DNA of 64,000 nucleotides from positions 1 through 64,000 of the forward strand of contig NZ_AXUN02000203.1 of assembly GCF_000495435.3 (NCBI RefSeq), given 5' to 3'. Source of the DNA: Youngiibacter fragilis 232.1 (GTDB lineage: Bacteria > Bacillota > Clostridia > Clostridiales > Clostridiaceae). Below are positions 52,815 through 62,563 of this stretch, piece after piece. The first letter of the stretch is position 1; each line of letters begins with the position of its first letter. The position numbers were made by a program, and so were the translations under genes. The notes below the pieces were generated by a model. That model searched no databases and had not been told where the DNA came from. It saw only the letters and a list, made by a program, of their open reading frames with translations.

Positions 52815-54410
52815 TTGGAATCGATAAGGAAAGAAATAGAAAAAAGAAGGACGTTTGCGATAATTTCGCATCCTGACGCAGGTAAGACAACACTTACCGA
52901 GAAGCTGCTCCTGTACGGAGGAGCCATAAGGCTTGCAGGATCTGTAAAGGCAAGGAAGGCGTCAAAGCATGCAGTTTCTGACTGGATGGAGATAGAGAAG
53001 CAGAGGGGTATATCAGTAACCTCATCCGTCATGCAGTTCAACTATGACGGCTATTGCATAAACATCCTGGATACACCGGGACACCAGGATTTCTCTGAGG
53101 ATACCTACAGGACCCTTATGGCTGCCGACTCAGCAGTGATGGTAATTGACGGAGCCAAGGGAGTGGAGGAGCAGACCAGGAAGCTTTTTCATGTCTGTTC
53201 ACTCAGGGGAATCCCCATATTCACATTCATCAACAAGATGGACCGTGAGACAAGGGATCCATTCGAGCTTCTCGAGGAGATAGAAAGGGAGCTTGGAATA
53301 AAGTCATATCCCATGAACTGGCCCATAGGGACAGGAAATGACTTCAGGGGAGTCTTCGAGAGGGACACCAACACCATACATGTATTCGCAGGCGGAAAGC
53401 ATGGACAGCTTGAGGTCGAATCGGTCGTCGGAAATGTAGAGGATGACGTATTCAAGGACCTTTTGGGCAAGCCTCTCCATGACAAGCTTATGGAGGACAT
53501 CGAGCTCATCGATTATGCAGGAGACGACTTCGACCTTGGAAAGATCCAGAAGGGAGAGCTTACTCCGGTATTCTTCGGGTCCGCCCTCACCAACTTCGGT
53601 GTTGAGCCATTCCTCCGGGAATTCCTGAAGCTGACATCCGAGCCGCTGTCAAGGAACACTTCAGACGGTGATGAGATTGACGTCTTCAGTGACAAGTTCT
53701 CCGCGTTCGTATTCAAGATCCAGGCAAACATGAATCCAGCCCACAGGGACAGGATAGCATTCATGAGGATCTGTTCCGGAAAGTATGAGAAGGGAATGGA
53801 GGTCTTCCATTACCAGGGCAACGGGAAGATAAAGCTTTCACAGCCACAGCAGTTCCTGGCGCAGGACAGGGAGATCATCGAAGAAGCTTATGCCGGAGAC
53901 ATAATAGGAGTCTTCGACCCGGGTATATACTCGATTGGTGACACGCTCACCGACCCTTCAATGAAGTTCAGGTTCGAGGGAATCCCTACCTTCTCTCCAG
54001 AGCATTTTGCGAGAGTAAGGCCAGAGGATACCATGAAGAGGAAGCAGTTCGTAAAGGGCATAACCCAGATCGCACAGGAAGGGGCAATCCAGGTGTACAA
54101 GGAGCTCCATATCGGAATGGAGGAGATCATTGTCGGAGTAGTCGGAGTTCTCCAGCTTGAAGTCCTTGAATACAGGCTGAAGAATGAATATGGAGTCGAC
54201 CTGAAGATGGACAGACTGCCATACAGGTTCGTAAGATGGATTGAAAATGACGACTATGACACCTCGAAACTTAACATAACTTCAGATTCAAGGCTCCTTA
54301 AGGACATGAAGGACAGGGACATCCTGATTTTCCAGAATGACTGGGGAATAACCTGGGCACTCAACCATAACAAGGGTCTTGTGCTGTCTGATGTAGGAAA
54401 GGTAGACTAA
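52815..54410 (+). CDS. prfC: Peptide chain release factor 3
   Basis: A translation GTPase that recycles RF1/RF2 from the ribosome. G1 is SHPDAGKTTLTEK (residues about 18-30), and the switch I region holds the RF3 pattern RGISVTSSVMQF. G3 is DTPGHQDF, G4 is NKMDRE, and RF3-specific domain II/III motifs such as MKRKQFVKGITQI appear near 400. At 531 residues it is full length. The start is TTG at 52815, with AGGAGG six bases upstream. It has its own terminator. Confidence 0.97.
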   Translation: MESIRKEIEKRRTFAIISHPDAGKTTLTEKLLLYGGAIRLAGSVKARKASKHAVSDWMEIEKQRGISVTSSVMQFNYDGYCINILDTPGHQDFSEDTYRTLMAADSAVMVIDGAKGVEEQTRKLFHVCSLRGIPIFTFINKMDRETRDPFELLEEIERELGIKSYPMNWPIGTGNDFRGVFERDTNTIHVFAGGKHGQLEVESVVGNVEDDVFKDLLGKPLHDKLMEDIELIDYAGDDFDLGKIQKGELTPVFFGSALTNFGVEPFLREFLKLTSEPLSRNTSDGDEIDVFSDKFSAFVFKIQANMNPAHRDRIAFMRICSGKYEKGMEVFHYQGNGKIKLSQPQQFLAQDREIIEEAYAGDIIGVFDPGIYSIGDTLTDPSMKFRFEGIPTFSPEHFARVRPEDTMKRKQFVKGITQIAQEGAIQVYKELHIGMEEIIVGVVGVLQLEVLEYRLKNEYGVDLKMDRLPYRFVRWIENDDYDTSKLNITSDSRLLKDMKDRDILIFQNDWGITWALNHNKGLVLSDVGKVD

Positions 54411-54445
54411 AAAAATGCCGTTGTGAAAATCACAACGGCATTTTT
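54411..54445. terminator. Bidirectional terminator, prfC / M18 peptidase
   Basis: A perfect 16-base stem (54411-54426 with 54430-54445) has an AAA loop, with A and T tracts on both sides. It serves two convergent genes. Confidence 0.95.
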
Positions 54446-54507
54446 GTTTGTCCTTAAGGTACATTCGCTTTACATTTATAATATTATGTAAAACAAACCT
54501 CCTATTT

Positions 54508-55803
54508 TCAGTTTTCTTCGAAAAATACCTTCAGCGCCTTCACAAGATACATGTGGTCATCTACTCCTCCAAGCTCCCTAACCGAGTGCATTCCAAGGAG
54601 TGGTGTTCCTATGTCCACGCTCCTTATCGGCAGGTGAGATGTTGCAGCCGGTCCTATGGTTGAACCTCCTGCAAGGTCGCTCCTGTTTACGAAGGTCTGG
54701 AATGGAACCTCCGCCTTTCTGCAGATCTCGCTGAAGGCTGCAGCTGAATCTCCGTCCGTAGTATACTTCTGGTTCGCTGAAAGCTTTATTACCGGTCCCC
54801 TGTTGAGCAGCGGTCTGTTTACAGGATCATGCATGTCAGCGTAGTTAGGATGCACGCTGTGCGCAAGGTCCGCTGAAATCATGAAAGATCCCTCAAGGCT
54901 CCTGAGGAAGCCTTCCCTGTCTCCGCCAAGGGAGTAGTAAACCCTCTCAAGCAGATTTGCTAGCAGTACGGAGTCCGCACCCTGCTTCGACCTTGATCCG
55001 CACTCCTCGTTGTCGAAGAACGCAGCAATCCTTATTCCGCTTCCGCCTTCAGCTGCCTTAAGGGCTTCCATTGCCCCATGCACGCTGTTCAGGTTATCCT
55101 GTCTCTTTGATGATATGAACTCATGGGAAAGGCCCATTACTATCCCCTTCTCTGCTTCGCAGAGGAACAGGTCATAATCCAGAATATCGTCTGACGGCAC
55201 ATTCATCTCTTCCGCTATCAGGTCCCTTATCAGGTTTTCCTTTGCAAAATCCTTACCGGCCATGGACATTATAGGGAGCACATGCTTCTGCTTGTCTATC
55301 GCCACCCCTTCGTTCACATTCCTGTTGAAATGGATCGCTACGCTCGGAATGACAAGCATGGGCCTTCTGAAGTTCACAGTCTCCATTCTGGGCTTAAGCG
55401 GACTGTCCCCCTTCAGTACGACCCTTCCTGCGAGTGTAAGAGGCCTGTCGAACCAGGTAGAAAGAATAGGTCCTCCATACGTCTCTGTGTTAAGCCTTAA
55501 AAAACCATCATTCACCATCTCTGCACCAGGCTTTATCCTGAAGCCCGGTGAATCGGTATGAGCCCCTACCATCCTGAAGCCCCTGACAAGAGGTTCACTT
55601 CCGATCCTTACCATGAAAAGCGAAGAGCCGTTCTTGGTATAGAAAGCCCTGTCACCTTCCTTAAGGCTCCATTTTACCTCTCCATCAAGCTCCACATATC
55701 CATCAGCCAGAAGCTCCTTTTTCATAACCTCAACTGCATTGAATGCCGTCTGGGATTCATGCAGGAATTCAAGCAGTCTGCCTGCAAGTTCCATCTTATC
55801 CAT
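54508..55803 (-). CDS. M18-family aminopeptidase
   Basis: A 431-residue cytosolic metallo-aminopeptidase. M18 zinc ligands and active-site regions are visible: MVGAHTDSPGFRIKP (about 82-96), FDNEECGSRSKQGA (about 260-273), and the C-terminal AATSHLPIRSVDIGTPLLGMHSVRE (in parts). Such enzymes release N-terminal (often acidic) residues from peptides. Specificity is not decided by sequence. AGGAGG precedes the ATG. Confidence 0.93.
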   Translation of the reverse strand: MDKMELAGRLLEFLHESQTAFNAVEVMKKELLADGYVELDGEVKWSLKEGDRAFYTKNGSSLFMVRIGSEPLVRGFRMVGAHTDSPGFRIKPGAEMVNDGFLRLNTETYGGPILSTWFDRPLTLAGRVVLKGDSPLKPRMETVNFRRPMLVIPSVAIHFNRNVNEGVAIDKQKHVLPIMSMAGKDFAKENLIRDLIAEEMNVPSDDILDYDLFLCEAEKGIVMGLSHEFISSKRQDNLNSVHGAMEALKAAEGGSGIRIAAFFDNEECGSRSKQGADSVLLANLLERVYYSLGGDREGFLRSLEGSFMISADLAHSVHPNYADMHDPVNRPLLNRGPVIKLSANQKYTTDGDSAAAFSEICRKAEVPFQTFVNRSDLAGGSTIGPAATSHLPIRSVDIGTPLLGMHSVRELGGVDDHMYLVKALKVFFEEN

Positions 55804-55932
55804 AATGACCTCCTACAATGTTTAATACTCAATATATTACCATTCTAACACAAGTGTGATACAATTGAATGAAGGATTCCAATCCGCAGCTGCGGATCCT
55901 GGAATCTTTCCATTTATCTAGAAGGTGAAAAG

Positions 55933-57108
55933 ATGATTGATTTATTCATAGACAAGATTATCAACGGCAAGAACTACAGCAATGTCCATGAGAGGGAAAA
56001 AATCGGTATAAAGGCAGGATTTGTGGGGATATTCCTAAACTTCATCCTGTTTCTTGTCAAGCTTACCCTTGGATTCGTAACAGGCAGTATCTCTCTTATG
56101 GCTGATGCCTTCAATAACCTGACTGATACCACATCCTCGGTGATCACGATACTTGGCTTCAAGCTTGCCAACAGGCCCCCTGACGAGGACCATCCATATG
56201 GCCACGGAAGGCTTGAATACCTGTCAGGACTTACGATATCGGTACTTGTGATGTTCGTGGGCTTCCAGTTCATACTGTCCTCATGGAAGAAGATAGTTGA
56301 TCCCAGCCCGGTGGTCTCGGAGTGGTCAACAACCCTCATACTTGTGCTCTCCATAGTTCTCAAGTACTTCATGCACTTGTTCTACAAGAGGCTCGGAAGG
56401 AAGATCGGATCACAGACCCTTGAGGCTACCGCTACTGATGCCCTCGGCGATGTGTTCACGACATCTGTGGTTGTGCTGGGTCTCATAGCTTCAAGGTTCA
56501 CCACCCTGCCTATCGACGGAGTAGTCGGAATAGGCATTGCAATATATATCATCTACAACGGGCTTATGCTGACGCTGGAGACACTAAATACCATAATCGG
56601 TGAAAAGCCTGATATGGAACTTGCAGAGAAGATCAAGCTGAAGGTGGTTTCCTACAACCATATCTATGCGGTCCATGACCTTGCCATACATTCCTATGGT
56701 CCCGGAAGGACAATGGCCAGCATCCATGCTGAAGTCCCCTTTGATATGAATCTGGTTGAGATCCATAACGTTGTAGACAAGATCGAAAGGAAGGTCCATG
56801 AAGAGCTTGGTGTTGACCTTGTGATCCATATCGACCCACTCAATGACCATGACGATGCTTTCCTGGCAGTGCAGCAGAAGGTAACCGAGCTTGCTCTTTC
56901 GATCCCCAAGATCCTTTCGGTCCATGACTTCAGGTATACCGGTCTCAAGGACCACAAGATGCTCATATTCGAGGCTGTCGTCGATTCGAAGAACCTCTCC
57001 GAGAAGGAAAGGCTGTCTATCAAGCATGAGCTCACCGAAATGGTAAGCAAAGAATTTCCTGATACCAGGGTATTCATAACCCTCGACCTTGATGTGACCA
57101 TACTTTAA
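55933..57108 (+). CDS. Cation diffusion facilitator transporter
   Basis: A 391-residue CDF metal exporter. Six hydrophobic helices occupy residues about 28-210. The metal motifs LMADAFNNLTDTTSS (H2/D ligands) and DEDHPYGHGRLEYLSG lie in helices 2-3. TATDALGDVFTTSVVVLG in helix 5 gives a second Asp pair. A cytoplasmic C-terminal domain (about 220-300) with VHDLAIHSYGPGRTMASIH, and a longer tail to 391, follow. Likely metals are Zn, Mn or Fe. AAGGTGAAAAG precedes the ATG. Its terminator is at 57121. Confidence 0.92.
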   Translation: MIDLFIDKIINGKNYSNVHEREKIGIKAGFVGIFLNFILFLVKLTLGFVTGSISLMADAFNNLTDTTSSVITILGFKLANRPPDEDHPYGHGRLEYLSGLTISVLVMFVGFQFILSSWKKIVDPSPVVSEWSTTLILVLSIVLKYFMHLFYKRLGRKIGSQTLEATATDALGDVFTTSVVVLGLIASRFTTLPIDGVVGIGIAIYIIYNGLMLTLETLNTIIGEKPDMELAEKIKLKVVSYNHIYAVHDLAIHSYGPGRTMASIHAEVPFDMNLVEIHNVVDKIERKVHEELGVDLVIHIDPLNDHDDAFLAVQQKVTELALSIPKILSVHDFRYTGLKDHKMLIFEAVVDSKNLSEKERLSIKHELTEMVSKEFPDTRVFITLDLDVTIL

Positions 57109-57120
57109 TATGCTTAGACA

Positions 57121-57144
57121 ATAGCCGGGAGATTTCCCGGCTAT
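57121..57144 (+). terminator. CDF transporter terminator
   Basis: ATAGCCGGGA (57121-57130) pairs with TCCCGGCTAT (57135-57144), followed by CATTATTT. The rest of 57145-57428 is AT-rich and shows no clear promoter or gene. Confidence 0.8.
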
Positions 57145-57428
57145 CATTATTTGGGAATCCTTGTGCACAATTGCCATGGACTTCTGATAACCAAATAATG
57201 ATATTATGTTCATATTTCAAAATCCCAACTGAATTAAAACGATATCATAATAGATTCATCTTTCACCAACTCACTTTTCAGTCGATGATACCGATTTCCT
57301 TTGATTCTGAACGGATTTCCCAATAATTATTTTCATTTAAAAATTGATTTTCATGAAAATAAGGAGTAGGATGTATATTGTTTGTAAATTAACACTTGGA
57401 ATCATATTTAATTTGAGGGGTGCAACTA

Positions 57429-58655
57429 ATGTCAAAGTTTGAAAACAAATGGACCCGTGCGGCAATTCCGGCTCTGCTTATCCATTGCAGCATAGGTACG
57501 ATATACTGCTGGTCCCTGGTCAAGGGAAACATAGCAAGCTACATCGGAGCTCCTACCAGTTCAGTCGAATGGGCTTTCAGCCTGGCGATCTTCTTCCTTG
57601 GAATGTCTGCCGCATTTGCAGGCAACGTGGTTGAGAAGGATATACACAAGTCCTCGCTTATTGCTGCCATATTCTTTGCAGCTGGAATGGCTGGGACTGG
57701 GTTCTTCATACAGCAGAAGTCGCTCCCCGGAATATTCCTTACATATGGTGTAATAATGGGTATAGGGTGCGGAATAGGTTACCTTTCACCCGTAAAGACA
57801 CTGATGCTCTGGTTTGACAAGCAGAAGGGACTTGCTACAGGAATTGCAGTCGCCGGCTTCGGTCTTGCCAAGGTCGTAGCGAGCCCTGTAATCGAAATGC
57901 TCCTAGGTACCGTAAACGCGGATGGAAGCCTTGCAGACCCGACAAGGACATACAAGATGTTCTATATACTGGCAGTTGTCTATTTTGTAATGATGATCGC
58001 AGGTCACCTTCTCCTCAAGAAGCCTGCAGGCTGGAAGGAAGCTCCCAAGAAGGTTGGCGGCTCAAGCCCCCTTGTCATATTCAAGAACAGGACCTTCATC
58101 GGAATCTGGCTCATGTTCTACATCAACATAGCCTGCGGCCTTGCTCTGATATCACAGGAGAAGGGTATCCTTCACCACATCGGATTCACTTCAGTTGCAG
58201 CCATAAGCTCACTGACAGCCATATTCAATGCAGGCGGAAGACTTGGATTCTCAGCATTTGCTGACAAGCTCAAGGACAGGAACACAATTTACAAGGTAAT
58301 ATTCGCTATTTCAATGTCACTTGCAGGTCTTGTCCTGGTGACTGATGGAATAAACAATGCCATAGTACCCCTTGTCATAGCGCTGCTGTGCGTTATCAAT
58401 GCAGGCTATGGCGGTGGATTCTCAAACCTTCCGACCCTTCTCTCCGATAGGTTCGGAATGAAGAGCATAAGCACGATCCATGGCCTTGCGCTTTCAGCCT
58501 GGGCGATAGCAGGTCTCACAGGAAACCAGATAAGCGCACTTATCCTGAAGAAGACCGACTCATACAACAACGTGCTTTATGTCATCCTTGCACTGTATGC
58601 AGTTGCAATGGTAGTCACCTTCACAATGGTCAAGCCAGGGAAGAACGACATCTAA
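57429..58655 (+). CDS. MFS transporter, OxlT (oxalate/formate antiporter) type
   Basis: A 408-residue major facilitator carrier with 12 hydrophobic helices. The N-terminal IHCSIGTIYCWSLVKGNI and the VEWAFSLAIFFLGMSAAFAG helix are typical of the OxlT-like subfamily. The loop between helices 4 and 5 has WFDKQKGLATGIAVAGFG, and NAGGRLGFSAFADKL opens the C-terminal half. Substrates of this subfamily include oxalate, formate and other carboxylates; this one is undetermined. ATG at 57429 follows GAGGGG by eight bases. Monocistronic. Confidence 0.88.
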   Translation: MSKFENKWTRAAIPALLIHCSIGTIYCWSLVKGNIASYIGAPTSSVEWAFSLAIFFLGMSAAFAGNVVEKDIHKSSLIAAIFFAAGMAGTGFFIQQKSLPGIFLTYGVIMGIGCGIGYLSPVKTLMLWFDKQKGLATGIAVAGFGLAKVVASPVIEMLLGTVNADGSLADPTRTYKMFYILAVVYFVMMIAGHLLLKKPAGWKEAPKKVGGSSPLVIFKNRTFIGIWLMFYINIACGLALISQEKGILHHIGFTSVAAISSLTAIFNAGGRLGFSAFADKLKDRNTIYKVIFAISMSLAGLVLVTDGINNAIVPLVIALLCVINAGYGGGFSNLPTLLSDRFGMKSISTIHGLALSAWAIAGLTGNQISALILKKTDSYNNVLYVILALYAVAMVVTFTMVKPGKNDI

Positions 58656-58688
58656 GCAGGCTTAGGAAACTCAATTGTTGATATAGCA

Positions 58689-58731
58689 GAAGGCATCTTT
58701 CCATTGAATAGTGGAATGATGCCTTCTTTTG
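58689..58731 (+). terminator. MFS transporter terminator
   Basis: AGAAGGCATC (58689-58698) pairs with GATGCCTTCT (58718-58727), with an inner CCATT/AGTGG pairing, followed by TTTGATTTG. Confidence 0.85.
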
Positions 58732-58819
58732 ATTTGATTCTCAAAACCAGGGTTTACGTATCCTGATACTCCATCCTATGAATCAAAATGACTGTTACGC
58801 TTTACTATGTAGTACCTGA

Positions 58820-60175
58820 TCAATTGGCAAACTTCAACTTTTCGAGTTCCCAGTATCCGTCTGTTGATGATCCAACTCTGACAATTATGTTCATAGCCTG
58901 CAGTTTTTTCATATTCCTTTGAACTGTGCTCTCATGCCTGCCAAGTTTATTGCTTATCTCTTCTTGAGTAATGTGCTTATCATTCCCAATTAATTTTATT
59001 ATTTCGATTTGCGTAGAATTCAATTTTGGAAGTTCAATATCAGAAATCTTCCCCGCATTCTTCCCCGCATTCTTCCCCGCATTCTTCCCCGCATTTTCAT
59101 CATAAACTTCAATTGGAAAAACAACCTTCAAGAAATTCGCACTGAACTTAAATATATCTTTACTATAAATGCTCAATATTCTTTGTACTCCAGATCCAAG
59201 CTGTTCAACTAATCTGACATCCTTAAACACTCTCATTAATTCCTTGTTTCTAGGAGCCGAAATTCCTTCAAAAAACTCTTCCTGCGTCAATTCTTGAGGT
59301 AATCCTCCAGATGATGTAATTACGAGCTTATTTGAAAAAATTTCAAATACTGGAGGAATGCCATTCGAGTAGTCATTATGAATAATGGCATTTATGACCG
59401 CCTCTCTCAAAGCTGTGGTATCAATGAGCCTCTTCTCTTTTCTTACCGATGAAGTTAATTCTGTCTTTGTAATATTCTCGATATCCAGTTTATTTAGGAT
59501 GTTCTCTGTTGCCTTGATCAAAGAACAGTAGCCAAATTCGGCATTTTCGATCAGATTGACTTTGTTCTCTCCTGAATACTTTGCCACCTTCATGGAAACT
59601 CCGTTTGAGTCAGACAGCAAATAAGCGGCATAATTCAACTTACCATCTTCAGTCAATAGTTCCAAGTTACTCAGAAATTTTTCATTCAAGTCAAATCCAT
59701 TTTCCTCGTAATAAATTTTGAGTTGTTTGAACGATAAATCCTGACGCGGAGATATGAGTTTTCCCAGTGAATTCCGAATTCGCCTCGAATACAATAAATC
59801 AATCATTTCTGTAGGCATCGGCTGAGCAGTAGTGCCTAATCTTATATAGCATCCATTAGGCGACATTCCATACTTCTTGATATAATAAGGCTTTTCAGGA
59901 CCGCTGGATATTGTAACTTTAATTACAGATTTTCCATGGTGATCTTCTGTACTGACATCATACAATCCCATTGTTGATGGATATATATTGTTTTTGATCC
60001 TATCAATAATCTTTTTTTGGGTGTCATCTGGATTCTCCACACCAAAAATTGCACCATCATCAGAAATTCCTATATAAATCATTCCACCCTCAGAATAATT
60101 CAAGAAACCAACAACTTCCTTCTCCAAGCTATCGTTCAATTCTCTTTTCAACTCTAAACGATTGTTCTCAACCAA
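58820..60175 (-). CDS. AlbA_2-domain ATP-binding regulator with NAGK repeats
   Basis: A 451-residue protein of the Schlafen/AlbA_2 regulator type. The N-terminal AlbA_2 domain (about 1-120) contains ELKRELNDSLEKEVVGFLNYSEGGMIYIGI (in parts) and YYIKKYGMSPNGCYIRLG. A GHKL-ATPase-like part (about 225-350, with LREAVINAIIHNDY) follows. The C-terminus is a winged helix (about 400-435, ITQEEISNKLGRHESTVQRNMKKL). Four NAGK tetrapeptides sit between. The start is TTG at 60175 with AGGTG upstream, because a stop codon precedes it. It is AT-rich compared with its neighbours, which suggests transfer. It is probably a DNA-binding regulator; the ligand is unknown. Confidence 0.83.
   Translation of the reverse strand: MVENNRLELKRELNDSLEKEVVGFLNYSEGGMIYIGISDDGAIFGVENPDDTQKKIIDRIKNNIYPSTMGLYDVSTEDHHGKSVIKVTISSGPEKPYYIKKYGMSPNGCYIRLGTTAQPMPTEMIDLLYSRRIRNSLGKLISPRQDLSFKQLKIYYEENGFDLNEKFLSNLELLTEDGKLNYAAYLLSDSNGVSMKVAKYSGENKVNLIENAEFGYCSLIKATENILNKLDIENITKTELTSSVRKEKRLIDTTALREAVINAIIHNDYSNGIPPVFEIFSNKLVITSSGGLPQELTQEEFFEGISAPRNKELMRVFKDVRLVEQLGSGVQRILSIYSKDIFKFSANFLKVVFPIEVYDENAGKNAGKNAGKNAGKISDIELPKLNSTQIEIIKLIGNDKHITQEEISNKLGRHESTVQRNMKKLQAMNIIVRVGSSTDGYWELEKLKFAN
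59048..59095. repeat. Four tandem 12-bp units coding NAGK
   Basis: The unit CTTCCCCGCATT (AATGCGGGGAAG on the coding strand) is repeated four times without mismatch (59048-59095). It is GC-rich inside an AT-rich gene and in frame, so unit gain or loss would change a linker by four residues without shifting the frame. Confidence 0.98.
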
Positions 60176-60374
60176 TTAAGTCACCTGCTTTCTTAAGAAC
60201 ATTATTCCTTAGCTACCGGATGAAAGCCTTATATGCTATTTAGGTTATACAGGTATTGCTCCTTCTATAACTTTACCACACACAGTGCCTGATTGGCATC
60301 ATAGTTCTCTCAAAAGAACATCGAGGCATTAATCAGTAATCATAGAGAATACATTATCACTATGACGCATTGGT

Positions 60375-62474
60375 TCAGTTTAGTTTTATCGAGGCAAGTG
60401 CATGAAGCGCTCTTGTCGCCATGATGTACATTACAAGGTCCTGCTTATTCTCTTCAGTCTTATCCGTTACCACAACCACCGCATCGAACTCAAGTCCCCT
60501 TGCGTAGTATGAGGGCATTATGTAGGTGCTGCCTGTAAGGAATGCATCCTCAGTGTCGATGAGCTTCATTGAAGCTTTGCCCTTGAGGAGCGAATGCAGC
60601 TTCCTTGCTGTCTCCATGTCCCTGGTGAGTATCGCACAAGTCCCAAGGTCGATATCCCTGTATGCAGACAGGATTCCTGTAATCTCATCCGCAGCTGTCT
60701 CTAAGCTTTGGCAGCTTATTTCATCGACAGGCCTTCCGTTCCTTACAAGCGGTACTATCCTCCTGTCTGAAGCGAACCTGTTGGCGTATTCCATTATCTC
60801 CTGTGTCGACCTGTAGCTCTTCTCAAGATGGTAGTACCTGATGTCATCGAAGCAGAATCCAAGGTCATTCATTACCGCTTCGCCTTCAAGCAGCATCTGG
60901 TTGGTGTCTCCTACAACCGTGAAGGATGAACATCCGGTTATCTCCTTCAGCGCAAGGAAATGGAACGGTGAATGCTCCTGTGCTTCATCAAGGACGATAT
61001 GCCTGACTTCGAACGGAAGCTTTATCCCCTTAAGCCTGTTTGTCATATAAAGCATGGGTGCTAGGTCTTCCTGTGTAAGGAAGTCGAAGGTCATGAGCCT
61101 CCTGTATATTTCAAGTGCATCATGCCTGGACAGGTCGGAAAACTCCTCCCTCTTGTCTGCGAAGGTTGCCACAAGTGCCCTTATCTCTGTCATTCTGGCA
61201 TGGTCCAGCTGGTTTCTCTCTTCATCGCTTGACAGCGACTGCCTGAGGGCCTTGTATTTGGCATCGATCTCGTACCTCTTCTCATCCCTTGCCTCCCTCA
61301 TCCTTCCGAGGATAAGCCTCTTGAGCCTGAGGCCTCTCCTGAAGTATGGCAGTGTCCCGAAATCCTTGGTAAGAAGTCTTTCCCAGTCTCCGGCGCTTAT
61401 GATGTCACGTTCAAGGTAGGAAATATCCCTTGCCTTGTAGTAGCCTGACTCAACATCGGCAATAAGTTCTTCAAGCTCTTTCTTGAAGGGCATTCCCCTC
61501 TTCCGCCTGGTATCTGCGATAAGCTCCTCGTCTCCTCCGAGTATTGCCTCTATGAAGTCCTCTCCAGAAAATACATCTCCGTCGTCAATCTCAAGCAGCT
61601 TAATTGCAAGGTCATTGAAGGTATCCTGGTTTGCTCCTTCCTCACCCAGTGAAGGAAGGACATGGCCTATGTAATCCATGAATATGTTGTTTGGCCCAAG
61701 GATAAGCACCTTATGCTCCAGCATCTTCCTGTAGTTGTAGAGGAGGTATGCTGTCCTGTGGAGAGCTATGGTCGTCTTTCCGCTTCCTGCCACTCCATTG
61801 ACTACTACAACGCCTTCCCTCTTGTCACGTATTATGGAATCCTGCTCCTCCTGGATGGTCATTATGATATCCTTGAGCCTGCTTCCGGCCTTTGAGGACA
61901 GTACTTCCATGAGTATCTCGTCCTTGACGTCGCTCTCAGAATCAAACACGCCCTTGAGAAGACCGTCCCTGATCATGAACTGCCTTCTTAACGTGATGTC
62001 AACGTCGATCTTCCCAATCGGTGCCTCATAGGAGGCTTCACCGAGGGAACCCTTGTAGAAGAGCGATGAAATCGGAGCCCTCCAGTCGACTACTAGAGGT
62101 TCAGTGCCATCCTCATCTATGAGACTGTACTTACCCACATATATCTCATCTTCGGTATCATTCTCTGAAAAGCCCACCTTTCCGAAGTATGGTGAGGATG
62201 ACAGCTCAGACAGCTCGCCAAGCCTCTTGTCCACTGCCCTGTAGGCCTCTTCCTGTACGAACCTCTCATGGTCGAAATAGTCTATTACCTTATCCTCATC
62301 AGGGCGGTATTCGTCTATCTGGTTCCTTCTATATTCAACTATGAATTCGGTGACCTTCTGTTTCTTGGAAGTGTTTTCAAGTATATCCTCCTGTATCTTT
62401 TCCGATACGTCCTGAAGATACTTCTCTTCCTTTTCCAGTTCTGCCTTGGGCAGGTCTATGTTCAATCTTTTCAA
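60375..62474 (-). CDS. helD: HelD-like UvrD-superfamily helicase
   Basis: A 699-residue superfamily I helicase-like ATPase of the HelD type, which in Firmicutes binds RNA polymerase and recycles stalled complexes. The N-terminal ~65 residues form a long coiled coil (KAELEKEEKYLQDVSEKIQ). Walker A is VNGVAGSGKTTIALHR (about 225). Later motifs are LVLDEAQEHSPF-like (IVLDEAQEHSPFHF), VGDTNQML and, near the C-terminus, GLEFDAVVVV. The start is TTG at 62474, with GGAGG seven bases upstream; a reading to 62531 runs through a hairpin and has no ribosome site. Confidence 0.9.
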   Translation of the reverse strand: MKRLNIDLPKAELEKEEKYLQDVSEKIQEDILENTSKKQKVTEFIVEYRRNQIDEYRPDEDKVIDYFDHERFVQEEAYRAVDKRLGELSELSSSPYFGKVGFSENDTEDEIYVGKYSLIDEDGTEPLVVDWRAPISSLFYKGSLGEASYEAPIGKIDVDITLRRQFMIRDGLLKGVFDSESDVKDEILMEVLSSKAGSRLKDIIMTIQEEQDSIIRDKREGVVVVNGVAGSGKTTIALHRTAYLLYNYRKMLEHKVLILGPNNIFMDYIGHVLPSLGEEGANQDTFNDLAIKLLEIDDGDVFSGEDFIEAILGGDEELIADTRRKRGMPFKKELEELIADVESGYYKARDISYLERDIISAGDWERLLTKDFGTLPYFRRGLRLKRLILGRMREARDEKRYEIDAKYKALRQSLSSDEERNQLDHARMTEIRALVATFADKREEFSDLSRHDALEIYRRLMTFDFLTQEDLAPMLYMTNRLKGIKLPFEVRHIVLDEAQEHSPFHFLALKEITGCSSFTVVGDTNQMLLEGEAVMNDLGFCFDDIRYYHLEKSYRSTQEIMEYANRFASDRRIVPLVRNGRPVDEISCQSLETAADEITGILSAYRDIDLGTCAILTRDMETARKLHSLLKGKASMKLIDTEDAFLTGSTYIMPSYYARGLEFDAVVVVTDKTEENKQDLVMYIMATRALHALASIKLN

Positions 62475-62495
62475 GCTAAAGCCTCCTGATTCATT

Positions 62496-62523
62496 CAGCC
62501 GTGGCCAAAGCAGGCCACGGCTG
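62496..62523. terminator. GC-rich hairpin between ftsH and helD
   Basis: A perfect 11-base stem (62496-62506 with 62513-62523) with a six-base loop lies 40 bases past the ftsH stop. No T run follows on the minus strand (AATGAATC), so it may be an mRNA-stabilising hairpin or an attenuator before helD. Confidence 0.55.
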
Positions 62524-62563
62524 ACAAGCATATTTATTCCATTTGCGTTATTCCAAGGTAATG

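Noticed and set aside
56584-57213. Long antisense frame opposite the CDF transporter gene
   Set aside because: It mirrors the codon structure of the real gene and has no ribosome site or recognisable protein features. Similar antisense frames opposite cysE, ilvA, trpS and the histidine kinase were rejected for the same reason.
62475-62531. Longer N-terminus of HelD starting at 62531
   Set aside because: It would be translated through the hairpin at 62496-62523 and has no Shine-Dalgarno; the TTG at 62474 has GGAGG at ideal spacing.
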